Source of the DNA: DATLMR01 sp035634255
GTDB taxonomy: Bacteria; Acidobacteriota; Blastocatellia; UBA7656
Direction: 5' to 3'
Length of the DNA stretch: 36,245 nt
NCBI GenBank assembly: GCA_035634255.1
Contig: DASQDI010000109.1
Coordinates: 1-36,245, forward strand
A program made the translations under genes and the position numbers. A model generated the notes under the pieces. That model saw only the letters and a list, made by a program, of their open reading frames with translations. It searched no databases and had not been told where the DNA came from. Positions 25,317-32,521 of this stretch are shown one piece after another; the stretch's first letter is position 1, and each line of letters starts with the position of its first letter.

Positions 25317-25521
25317 TCACCTCTTCCTCTGTTTGTTAGAACGTGAAAGGGGTTCGCTTGAAAGGTCTTTTCGGGCGCCTTGTTGTTCAAGCGGCCAGCC
25401 TAACAACGAGCGCAGGTAATTGGGGGCAGTTAGCCCCGCGCCCCGCGCCTTTTTTTTCCAGCTCAGCCTTTTGATCTTCCGACATATAGAAGGTTATTTT
25501 CGTTTCGCGTGTGCGAGTCAT
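25317..25521 (-). pseudogene. ribbon-helix-helix-type small regulator, frameshifted at an A8 tract
   Basis: The uninterrupted frame (25387-25521) gives MTRTRETKITFYMSEDQKAELEKK and then loses sense. With one A fewer in the run of eight A (plus-strand T at 25450-25457) it continues coherently as ARGAGLTAPNYLRSLLGWPL, then EQQGA and a basic tail, stopping at 25317 (67 residues). The repaired protein fits the RHH pattern: strand TKITFYMS, helix EDQKAELEKKARGAG, turn LTAPN, helix YLRSLLG. RHH proteins are DNA-binding dimers, often autoregulatory and common on plasmids and phages. Two palindromic operators lie just upstream. The A8 run could be a sequencing error, a true mutation or a transcriptional slippage site. 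No Shine-Dalgarno is seen. Confidence 0.65.
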
Positions 25522-25534
25522 AATAGTTCTTGAT

Positions 25535-25571
25535 ACTGTAGCGTACAGTAACCCACACTGTGCCGCACAGT
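25535..25571. promoter_or_regulatory. two tandem 15-bp palindromic operators overlapping a promoter
   Basis: ACTGTA-GCG-TACAGT (25535-25549) and ACTGTG-CCG-CACAGT (25557-25571) are both perfect palindromes with the same 6-3-6 layout and nearly the same half-site. Their centres are 22 bases apart, two helical turns. The second overlaps a minus-strand extended -10, TGCTATACT (TATACT at 25569-25574), directed at the RHH-type gene. Binding would block that promoter, and might also affect the divergent methyltransferase remnant. The bound protein is inferred to be the RHH-type product. Confidence 0.7.
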
Positions 25572-25636
25572 ATAGCAGGAAAAGTCGCGCGAGACACAAG
25601 GGCGCGGCTGCGAATATGGCTAAGTAGATCGGAAAG

Positions 25637-26106
25637 ATGAAAGAAATGAAGGGAGAAGACCTCACGGGAGCAGCGCCAGATGCTCAGCCCGAGCAGGCAT
25701 ATCAACCGCTCGCGTCTATTTGGGAAGGGACAGACGCGGAGCTGTTAGAAGAGATGCCCGACTTTTACCCGAAGAAGCCCCCGCAGCTTATCCCGGATGC
25801 AACGGTCAATGTCGGGCGCTTCTGGAGAGGAAGCACCGGCCTGTTATCGGGATTGATATTGATCCGGCCCACCGCCCTGACGTTATCGGAGATCATATGA
25901 AGATGCCCTTCAAAAATGACCACTTTGATGTGGTTGTCTTTGACCCGCCGCACATCCCGAATCAGGGCAAGGATCAATCCGAGGACTTCAACACTCGCTT
26001 TGGCCTCGTGATGAAATCACCAATCGAGACAGCCTTACAATCGCATCCGACGGAGCCGCGAAGCGAGTCTCGCATTGTTTTTTCAAGACCGTTTGTGGCC
26101 CTCTGA
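25637..26106 (+). pseudogene. DNA methyltransferase remnant, frameshifted and truncated
   Basis: The first frame reads IWEGTDAELLEEMPDFYPKK, then IPDATVNVGRFWRGS, and the second continues RPVIGIDIDPAHRPDVIGDH, MPFKNDHFDVVVFDPPHIPN, QGKDQSEDFNTRFGLVMKSP. One base is missing near 25834. The sequence has SAM-site segments (DATVNVGRFWRG, GIDIDP) and a DPPH catalytic-type motif, as in phage- and plasmid-borne DNA methylase-like proteins I recall. After KSP it turns into unrelated sequence and stops at 26106, so roughly the last 100 residues of the family are lost. It lacks a good ribosome site, is AT-richer than its surroundings, and is divergent from the RHH-type gene: a decayed mobile-element fragment, not an active enzyme. 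Confidence 0.7.
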
Positions 26107-26126
26107 TTCAAGATGTTATACAGAGA

Positions 26127-26168
26127 GGCCCTTCAACACTCGGGATAAATCCCGAGTGTTGAAGGGCC
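26127..26168. terminator. perfect 20-bp stem-loop downstream of pilC
   Basis: GGCCCTTCAACACTCGGGAT (26127-26146) is exactly complementary to bases 26149-26168, with a 2-base AA loop. It lies 12 bases past the pilC stop, at the edge of the methyltransferase remnant. No U-tract on either strand. It may terminate the pilus operon or be a copy of a mobile palindromic element. Confidence 0.7.
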
Positions 26169-26180
26169 GGGAATTGGTGC

Positions 26181-27404
26181 TTACGCGCCGCCCGCGAGCT
26201 TGCCGATGAGGGTGAACAGCGGCAGGTACATCGCGATGACTATGGTGCCGATGGTCACGCCGAGGAAGAGGATCATCGCCGGCTCCATCAGGCTGAGCAG
26301 GTTCGCGATGGCCGCGTCGACTTCCTGCTCGTAGAAGTCCGCGATCTTCGACAGCATCGCGTCGAGCGCGCCGGTCTGTTCGCCGACCCCGATCATCTGG
26401 CTGACCATGACCGGGAACACGTCGAGCGTCCTGAGCGGCTCGACGAAGGTCTGGCCCTGCTCGATCCCCGCCCGGACCTTCATGATCCCCTCGCCGACGA
26501 TTATGTTGCCCGCCGTGCGCGCGGTGATTTCGAGGGATTCGAGTATCGGCACGCCCGAGCTCATCAGCGTCGAGAGCGTGCGGCTGAACCGGGCGATGGC
26601 GATCTTCTTCATGATCGGCCCGAGGATGGGGAGCTTCAGGGTCAGGCCGTCGATGACGTGCTCTCCCCTGTCGGTCTTGTACCATGCCTTGAAGCCGAAG
26701 GCCGCCGCGCCGATCATCATGCCTATCAGCCACCAGTAGCCGGCCATGAACTGCGACATCGAGACGACCATCTCGGTCAGCCAGGGCAGCTTCTCGCCCG
26801 GCCCGAGCAGCCCCTCGAAGATGTTCTTGAAGGCCGGGATCACGACGATCATGATGACCGAGATGACCGCAATCGCGATGACTATGACCGCGACGGGGTA
26901 GATCAGAGCGCTCTTCACGTCGCTCTTCAGCTTCACCATCTTTTCGAGGAAGGTGGAGAGCCTCTGGAGGATGATGTCGAGGATACCTCCGGTCTCGCCG
27001 GCCGCCACCATGTTGGTGTAGAGCGGCTCGAACACCTTCGGGTGTTTCGCCATCGCGTCGGCCAGGGTCATGCCGGCCTCGACGTCCGCGCGGGTCTGAA
27101 ATATCACCTTCTGAAAGTGCTTGTTGTCCTGCTGCTGCCCGAGGATCTCCAGGCACTGCACGAGCGGCAGGCCGGCGTCGAGCATGACGGAGAACTGCCG
27201 CGTAAACAGCGAGAGGGCCTTACTCTTCACCTTCTCGCGGCCCACCTTGGGCAGGCTGATGTCCCGCCCCTTCTCCCGCGCGCTGGTGAGTATGACCTGC
27301 TCGCGCCGCAGCATCGCCTCAAGCGCCGCGCGGTCGGTAGCCGTCCGCTCGCCGACGACTATCTCGTTCAGGCGGTTCCGGCCCTTAAAAACGTAAGTTG
27401 GCAT
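26181..27404 (-). CDS. pilC: type IV pilus inner-membrane platform protein
   Basis: 407 residues, the usual PilC/GspF length. It has two T2SSF domains (about 70-195 and 270-395), each with the SFTRQF/FSRTLSTL-type start, a GVPILESLEI or GLPLVQCLEI motif and an acidic GETGG/GEQTG turn. Three strongly hydrophobic segments (ALIYPVAVIVIAIAVISVIMIVVIP; GYWWLIGMMIGAAAFGF; AMILFLGVTIGTIVIAMYLPLF) place it in the inner membrane. It couples the PilB/PilT motor ATPases to pilin assembly. GAGG is 8 bases before the ATG. Last gene of the pilB-pilT-pilC operon; the next genes usually found (regulators or prepilin peptidase) are replaced by mobile DNA remnants. Confidence 0.96.
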   Translation of the reverse strand: MPTYVFKGRNRLNEIVVGERTATDRAALEAMLRREQVILTSAREKGRDISLPKVGREKVKSKALSLFTRQFSVMLDAGLPLVQCLEILGQQQDNKHFQKVIFQTRADVEAGMTLADAMAKHPKVFEPLYTNMVAAGETGGILDIILQRLSTFLEKMVKLKSDVKSALIYPVAVIVIAIAVISVIMIVVIPAFKNIFEGLLGPGEKLPWLTEMVVSMSQFMAGYWWLIGMMIGAAAFGFKAWYKTDRGEHVIDGLTLKLPILGPIMKKIAIARFSRTLSTLMSSGVPILESLEITARTAGNIIVGEGIMKVRAGIEQGQTFVEPLRTLDVFPVMVSQMIGVGEQTGALDAMLSKIADFYEQEVDAAIANLLSLMEPAMILFLGVTIGTIVIAMYLPLFTLIGKLAGGA

Positions 27405-27501
27405 CTTGCACCCTCTTTGTTGCTGTTTGATGGCGCGGGGGCATCATCCAGTCCGGGGCTACCGGCTGAGGGCTCGTCGATCGGAACACCGTTCGGGTCG
27501 C

Positions 27502-28668
27502 CTACCTGCCGACGCGGCCCAGAGGCGACATCGGCCGACCCGAAGGGGCGGGCCCGCCCGGCGCGCGGCCCGGCTGCTGCGGCTGCTGCAACGCCCCCAT
27601 CCCTCGGTTGATCAGGTCCTGAAGCTCCTCCGGGTTCGACGAGCGGGCCATGGCCAGATCGAGCGAGATGTGCTTCTTGAAATAGAGGCTGGCCAGCGTC
27701 TGGTTGAACGTCTGCATCCCGTACTTCTCCTGGCCCGTCTGCATCATCGAGTAGATCTGGTGAATCTTGTCCTCGCGGATCAGGTTGCGGATGGCCGCGT
27801 TCGGGACGAGTATCTCCATCGCCAGCACGCGGCCCTGCCCGTTCATCTTCGGCAGCAGCGACTGCGTGACGATCCCTTCGAGCACCATCGAGAGCTGAGT
27901 GCGGATCTGCGCCTGCTGCCCCGACGGGAAGATGTCGATTATGCGGTTGATCGAGGACGCGGCCGAGTTGGTGTGCAGGGTCGCGAAGGTGAGGTGGCCG
28001 GTCTCGGCGATCCTGAGCGCCGTCTCGGTCGTCTCCAGGTCGCGCATCTCTCCGATCAGCACCACGTCGGGGTCCTGGCGGAGCGCGGCCCTCAGGGCGT
28101 TCGCGAACGAGTGCGTGTCGGCGTGGACTTCGCGCTGGTTGACGATGCAGCTCTTGTGCGAATGGAGGTACTCGATTGGGTCTTCGACGGTGATCATGTG
28201 CTCGTGGCGCTCGCGGTTGATCTTGTCGAGCATGGCCGCCAGCGTCGTCGATTTGCCGGAGCCGGTCGGCCCCGTGACGAGGATCAGCCCGCGCGGTTTT
28301 TCGCAGAGCTTCTCGATGACCTTGGGCAGCCCCAGCTCCTCGAACGACTTGATCTCGTAAGGGATCGAGCGGAAGACGGCCCCGACCGCCCCGCGCTGGT
28401 TGAAGAGGTTGGCGCGGAACCGCGACAGCCCCTTGATGCCGAACGAGAAGTCCAGCTCGAGGTGCTCCTCGAACCTGTGCTTCTGGGCGTCGGTCAGCAC
28501 GGAGTAGGCGAGCTGCTTCGTCTCCGCGGGGGTCATCTCCGGGTACTCAAGCGGGCGGAGCGACCCGTGCACGCGCACCATCGGCGCGGAGTTCGTCGTT
28601 ATGTGCAGGTCGGACCCGCCGAGCTCGATCATCTTCCTAAGTAAATCACTCAACCCTATCTCTGGCAT
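27502..28668 (-). CDS. pilT: type IV pilus retraction ATPase
   Basis: 388 residues. An N-terminal PAS-like domain (about 1-100) precedes a RecA-like core with Walker A GPTGSGKST (Lys139), an Asp box (ITVEDPIEYLH), Walker B VLIGEMRD and a His box (FATLHTN). The PilT-specific AIRNLIRE motif is present, so this is the retraction motor that drives twitching. The C-terminal tail is Gly/Pro/Gln-rich (QQPQQPGRAPGGPAPSGRP) and unusually long. GGAGG stands 5 bases before the ATG. Gaps to pilB (64 bases) and pilC (97 bases) are compatible with one transcript. Confidence 0.97.
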   Translation of the reverse strand: MPEIGLSDLLRKMIELGGSDLHITTNSAPMVRVHGSLRPLEYPEMTPAETKQLAYSVLTDAQKHRFEEHLELDFSFGIKGLSRFRANLFNQRGAVGAVFRSIPYEIKSFEELGLPKVIEKLCEKPRGLILVTGPTGSGKSTTLAAMLDKINRERHEHMITVEDPIEYLHSHKSCIVNQREVHADTHSFANALRAALRQDPDVVLIGEMRDLETTETALRIAETGHLTFATLHTNSAASSINRIIDIFPSGQQAQIRTQLSMVLEGIVTQSLLPKMNGQGRVLAMEILVPNAAIRNLIREDKIHQIYSMMQTGQEKYGMQTFNQTLASLYFKKHISLDLAMARSSNPEELQDLINRGMGALQQPQQPGRAPGGPAPSGRPMSPLGRVGR

Positions 28669-28732
28669 AGTTCCTCCGGGATGGGGGCCGCGGCCTGCCT
28701 CTCCGGAAAGCGCGCGGGCTTCCGCCCCATCA

Positions 28733-30472
28733 CTACTTCACCGTCTCTCGGACGATCTCCTCAATAGATGTAAGCCCCTGTCTGATCTTTTCCAGCCCGC
28801 TCTGCCTGAGCGTCAGCATCCCTTCGTCGATGGCCTTGCGGCGGAGTTCGAGCCCGGAAGCGCCGACCAGTATGAGCTCGCGCAGCTCGTCGGTTATCTC
28901 CATCACCTCGTAAAGGCCGACGCGCCCCTTGTACCCCGTGCCGTTGCACGTGGCGCACCCGCCGCCCTTGAAGGTCCTTACCTCTTTCGTCTCGCTTGCC
29001 GGGAAGCCTATGTCGATGAGCGCCTCGGTCGGGGTGTTGACCTCGACCTTGCACTCCTTGCAGATCCGCCGGACGAGCCTCTGGGCCTGGATCAGGTTCA
29101 CGGAAGTGGCGACCAGGAACGGCTCGATGCCCATGTTCATCAGTCGGCTGATGGTGGACGGCGCGTCGTTGGTGTGCAGGGTCGATAGCACCAGGTGGCC
29201 CGTGAGCGCGGCCTTGACGGCGATCTCCGCCGTCTCGAAGTCGCGTATCTCGCCGACGAGGATGATGTTGGGGTCCTGCCTCAGGAAAGAGCGGAGTGAG
29301 GCGGCGAAGTTGAGCCCGATTGACTCCTTCATCTGCACCTGGTTGATGCCGGGCAGGTTGAATTCGACCGGGTCTTCGGCCGTCATTATGTTCGTCTCCG
29401 GCGTGTTCAGGCTTTGGAGCGCCGAGTAGAGCGTCGAGGTCTTGCCCGACCCGGTCGGGCCGGTCACGAGCACCATGCCGTAGGGCCGCGCGATGTTGCG
29501 CTGGAACTTCTCAAGGCTCTCGGGCTCGAAGCCGAGCTTGGTCATGTCGAGCCGCAGGTTCTCCTTGTCGAGCAGGCGGAGCACCATCTTCTCGCCGAAG
29601 ATCGTCGGCAGGGTCGAGACGCGGAAGTCGAGCTCGCGCGAGCGGCCGTCGAGCCGCACCTTGATCTTTATGCGCCCGTCCTGCGGGAGGCGCTTCTCGG
29701 CGATGTCGAGCCGCGCCATGATCTTCAGCCTCGAAGTCAGGGCGTCGCGCATCTTCAGGGGAGGGTTCATGATGTTGTAGAGCACCCCGTCCATGCGGAA
29801 GCGGACGCGGAACTCTTTCTCGTAGGGCTCGATGTGTATGTCGGAGGCGCCGCGCCTGAGCGCGTCGACTAGGATGACGTTGACCAGCTTTACGACGGGC
29901 GCGTCCTCCGCCATGCGCTCAAGGTTCTCAAGGTCGATCTCCTGCTCGTCTTCGATGTCGAGTTGGTCTATGTCATCGCCGTAGTCGTGCTTGCTCGTCG
30001 TCTCCGCGACGAGGTCTTCCATGACCCGCGCGAGCTCCATCTCGCGCGACGTGCCGTAGTACTTCCTGATGGCCGCGGCCAGGGTGGTCTCGCTGACGAC
30101 GACCGGCTCGACCGAGAGGCCCGTCATGAACTTGATGTCGTCGATGGCGAAGACATTCGTCGGGTCCACCATCGCCAGCGTTAGCGTCGCGCCCACGCGG
30201 GAGAGCGGCAGTATGTTGTAACGCTCGGCCGTCTCCTGCGGCACGAGCGACACGGCGCTCGCGTCGACCTCGAACAGGTCCAGGTTCACCGAAGGGACGC
30301 CATACTGACGGCTGAGCACGGCCGTCACCTCTTCGTCAGACAACATGCCGAGCCTGACCAGAGTCGAGGCGAGCCGCCCGCCATTGACCCTCTGGTAATC
30401 GAGCGCTTCCTTGAGCTGCTGAGGAGTTATGAGGTTGTCTTTAAGAAGGCTCTCGCCCAGTTTTGCCGACAT
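28733..30472 (-). CDS. pilB: type IV pilus assembly ATPase
   Basis: 579 residues. An N-terminal MshEN/GspE-N domain (about 1-150; RLGESLLKDN-like start, YNILPLSRVGATLTLAMVDP) may bind c-di-GMP. The core ATPase has Walker A GPTGSGKTSTL (Lys344), TAEDPVEFNL, Walker B ILVGEIRD and STLHTNDA. A zinc-type four-Cys motif (CKEC ... CATC) follows, as in assembly motors. It powers pilin polymerisation at the inner membrane. The ATG at 30472 has only a weak AGAAG upstream. It is the first gene of the operon; no clear promoter is seen in the gap 30473-30981. A PilZ gene lies further left. Confidence 0.97.
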   Translation of the reverse strand: MSAKLGESLLKDNLITPQQLKEALDYQRVNGGRLASTLVRLGMLSDEEVTAVLSRQYGVPSVNLDLFEVDASAVSLVPQETAERYNILPLSRVGATLTLAMVDPTNVFAIDDIKFMTGLSVEPVVVSETTLAAAIRKYYGTSREMELARVMEDLVAETTSKHDYGDDIDQLDIEDEQEIDLENLERMAEDAPVVKLVNVILVDALRRGASDIHIEPYEKEFRVRFRMDGVLYNIMNPPLKMRDALTSRLKIMARLDIAEKRLPQDGRIKIKVRLDGRSRELDFRVSTLPTIFGEKMVLRLLDKENLRLDMTKLGFEPESLEKFQRNIARPYGMVLVTGPTGSGKTSTLYSALQSLNTPETNIMTAEDPVEFNLPGINQVQMKESIGLNFAASLRSFLRQDPNIILVGEIRDFETAEIAVKAALTGHLVLSTLHTNDAPSTISRLMNMGIEPFLVATSVNLIQAQRLVRRICKECKVEVNTPTEALIDIGFPASETKEVRTFKGGGCATCNGTGYKGRVGLYEVMEITDELRELILVGASGLELRRKAIDEGMLTLRQSGLEKIRQGLTSIEEIVRETVK

Positions 30473-30852
30473 AATTGCACAAGTCTTCTGCCCCGCTCTT
30501 ATCGAAGAAGCGGCCGGCGCATAAACCTCTCAGACGCGGTCCCGGACTTCAAACGCCTGACAAAGCCCGCTCGTAAAATCGAAATGGGTCCAGCAATTTC
30601 TAACGTGAGAGCCAACAGCACAACGGTAAAGTGAGCTTGCGCTCGGGCTGAGAGAAGACAGTAAGGGGGGTGTTGCGACGACAGATACAGACCAGATTAT
30701 TAGGGGCAATACCTGCGATTGCTTAAGCCCGGTCCGTCACCGGCCGCGAACCTCGCATCGCACAAAGCATTGGGAGGCGGAAATTCAACCAACCTTTACG
30801 ACGGGTTCCTTTGTAACATCGACCGGTAGGCATGTCAACAATAAATAATTGA
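30473..30852. other. 380-base intergenic region, no gene seen
   Basis: No frame with family character was found and no strong promoter pair could be picked for the minus-strand pilB. A GGGGGG run occurs at about 30665-30670. The region must hold the pilB promoter if the operon is separate from the next gene, which ends in the hairpin at 30853-30875. Sigma54-type -24/-12 spacing was looked for on the minus strand and not found. Confidence 0.4.
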
Positions 30853-30875
30853 GGGCCGGGACTTAATCCCGGCCC
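30853..30875 (-). terminator. intrinsic-type terminator of the DUF3616-like gene
   Basis: GGGCCGGGA (30853-30861) pairs with TCCCGGCCC (30867-30875) around a CTTAA loop. On the minus strand it is followed by TCAATTATTTATTG, a T-rich tract, so it fits a Rho-independent terminator for the gene ending at 30982. Confidence 0.65.
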
Positions 30876-30981
30876 CATTTCATTCGCCCCGGCGCTGGCC
30901 GCTTCGGCCCGCGATTCCCTTTTAAATCCGGCGAAATCCGAAGCGATTTCAGGCCCGCCGGACGCGCCCTCGCGCCCCGCT

Positions 30982-31965
30982 TTATTCCATGCGCATGTAC
31001 CTGCTGTTGTCGAAGACCACGAAGATAAACTCGTTGCCGCCGGCCGACGCGCGCGTGATGCCTTCGGGCTTCAGCTTGCCTCCGAACCGGGCCGCTTCTT
31101 TGAGCGCGGGGCGGCCCGCGTCGCCGTTCCACTCCCAGAGCTTGAAGTCGGCCCTGTCCTGGCTCTCCGTCGCCCCCGCGATGATTCGGAACGCCTTCGA
31201 GCGGTCATCGAATTCGATGCTCCGGATGCCCAAGCCCCCGAGCGGCAGGCGGATCACTTCAGTCTCGGCCGCGGAGATGTTCTCGTAAGAGAAGGGGCCG
31301 CGCGGGTCGCGCAGCTTCATCGCGACCACCACCGCCTGCCCGTCCACGACGGGGGAGCGCAGGCCCAGCAGCAGGCGCTCGCCCCGCGGGTCCCAGGCGA
31401 GCCCCTCGATGTTGAGCCCGTCGTCCTTGGCCTTCCTGTCGGCCATGTCCTTAAGCTGGCCGACGTTCTCGACGAGGTACCTCTTCAGGTCGCTCAGGGT
31501 CTCCACCCCCCCGGCGCTCCGGCTCTCGGGGTCGAACGTGAACCTCACGATGCCATGCCTGTCGCTCCCCTTCTTCGCCTGCGAGCTGACGACGTAGAAG
31601 TACCTGCCGTCCGTGGTTATGCCTTCGAGGTCCTGGATGTCCACGCCCAGCCTGACGGGCCTGATGGCCCCCATCTGGTTGCCGTTCGCGTCGAGCTGCA
31701 TCCACTGCACCTCGCCCGCTTTGCCGTCATCGACGAACAGGATGCCGCCGGCCCCCGGAACGCTCACGACGCCCGACGCTTCGAAAGTGCCGCCCTCGAA
31801 AGCCCTGTCCTTGTCGCCGGACTGCCCCGAAAGCGACGCGACCTGCGCGGACCGGGAGAGGTAGACGGCGATCCCGCTGGCCACGACTATGACTAGAAGC
31901 AGGGCGAAAAGATAACGGATGCCTTTGGAATTATTATCTTCGCGTTGATTTATTTCTTTCTCCAT
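30982..31965 (-). CDS. membrane-anchored DUF3616-like beta-propeller protein
   Basis: 327 residues. An N-terminal transmembrane helix (about 18-38, YLFALLLVIVVASGIAVYL) anchors an exported domain. Repeats of the type VQWMQLDANGNQ, DLEGITTDGRYFYVVSSQAKKG, NIEGLAWDPRGERLLLGLRSP and KPEGITRASAGGNEFIFVVFDN resemble DUF3616/esterase-like propellers; no catalytic triad is visible. Function unknown. GAAGG lies about 9 bases before the ATG. It starts 29 bases after the stop of the gene at 31995-32453, so the two are probably co-transcribed. A terminator follows at 30853-30875. Confidence 0.8.
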   Translation of the reverse strand: MEKEINQREDNNSKGIRYLFALLLVIVVASGIAVYLSRSAQVASLSGQSGDKDRAFEGGTFEASGVVSVPGAGGILFVDDGKAGEVQWMQLDANGNQMGAIRPVRLGVDIQDLEGITTDGRYFYVVSSQAKKGSDRHGIVRFTFDPESRSAGGVETLSDLKRYLVENVGQLKDMADRKAKDDGLNIEGLAWDPRGERLLLGLRSPVVDGQAVVVAMKLRDPRGPFSYENISAAETEVIRLPLGGLGIRSIEFDDRSKAFRIIAGATESQDRADFKLWEWNGDAGRPALKEAARFGGKLKPEGITRASAGGNEFIFVVFDNSRYMRME

Positions 31966-31994
31966 GGCTTTTCCCTTCGGTGAAAATTAACGGC

Positions 31995-32453
31995 CTACTT
32001 TGAAGGCTCGTCGCTGACTTCGACCTCCGCCCGCCCCTCATGGTTCGTAGTGAACGAAGCGGCCTCCTGCCCGTCGAGGTAGAGCTTGAAGGTACCGCCG
32101 GGGGCGAGTCTCTCAACGTCCAGCTCAAGCTCCTGCTCCGTCACGTCGTTCTTCGTCTCGACCTCGATCTCGGCCCGCCCCGCGGCGTCCGGGTCAACGC
32201 TCGTGCCGGTCAGAGCGGCCTTCCGCTTGACCTCGTTGCCAAGCGTCACCGGGTCGGAGAAGTTGCCGCTCAGGACCACCTGCTCGCCCGAGTCCCTGAC
32301 CTCGATCACCTTAACGTCCGCCAGGCGGCTTATGGACGCGGGGAGCGGGTGATCGACCTCCTCCACGCCGCTGTTGACCACGCTGATCGCCGCCATGCCG
32401 AACACGAACGCCATCCCAAGAATCGGAAGCGCCATCTTCATTTTGTAACTCAT
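31995..32453 (-). CDS. exported protein of unknown function
   Basis: 152 residues. An N-terminal hydrophobic segment (about 7-26, ALPILGMAFVFGMAAISVV) is a signal peptide or anchor. The mature part is acidic and rich in beta patterns: VKVIEVRDSGEQVVLSGNFS, AGRAEIEVETKNDV, EQELELDVERLAPGGTFKLY and GRAEVEV, like a small beta sandwich with no Cys. No domain is recognised. AAGGAGG lies about 10 bases before the ATG, with a TAGAAT -10 box at 32484-32489 (minus strand). It is probably the first gene of a two-gene unit with the DUF3616-like protein and follows the sensor kinase by 68 bases, so control by that system is possible. Confidence 0.78.
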   Translation of the reverse strand: MSYKMKMALPILGMAFVFGMAAISVVNSGVEEVDHPLPASISRLADVKVIEVRDSGEQVVLSGNFSDPVTLGNEVKRKAALTGTSVDPDAAGRAEIEVETKNDVTEQELELDVERLAPGGTFKLYLDGQEAASFTTNHEGRAEVEVSDEPSK

Positions 32454-32483
32454 GCCCTCTACCCTCCTTGTAACTCACCCTTA

Positions 32484-32489
32484 ATTCTA
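32484..32489 (-). promoter_or_regulatory. -10 element (TAGAAT) for the exported protein gene
   Basis: On the minus strand CCTGTAGAATTAAG precedes an AAGGAGG and the ATG at 32453. The core CCTGTAGAATT is identical to the one at 11111-11121. The -35 region is weak. Confidence 0.45.
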
Positions 32490-32521
32490 CAGGAATGCAC
32501 ATAAACAGAAGATTAACGGGC

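Noticed and set aside
25397..25436. Integron attC-like pair (GCCTAAC ... GTTAGCC)
   Set aside because: It lies inside the coherent RHH-type reading frame, the arms do not pair as an attC should, and no integrase or cassette array is seen.
30590..30660. Sigma54-type promoter for pilB
   Set aside because: GG and GC elements with the required 10-base spacing were not found.
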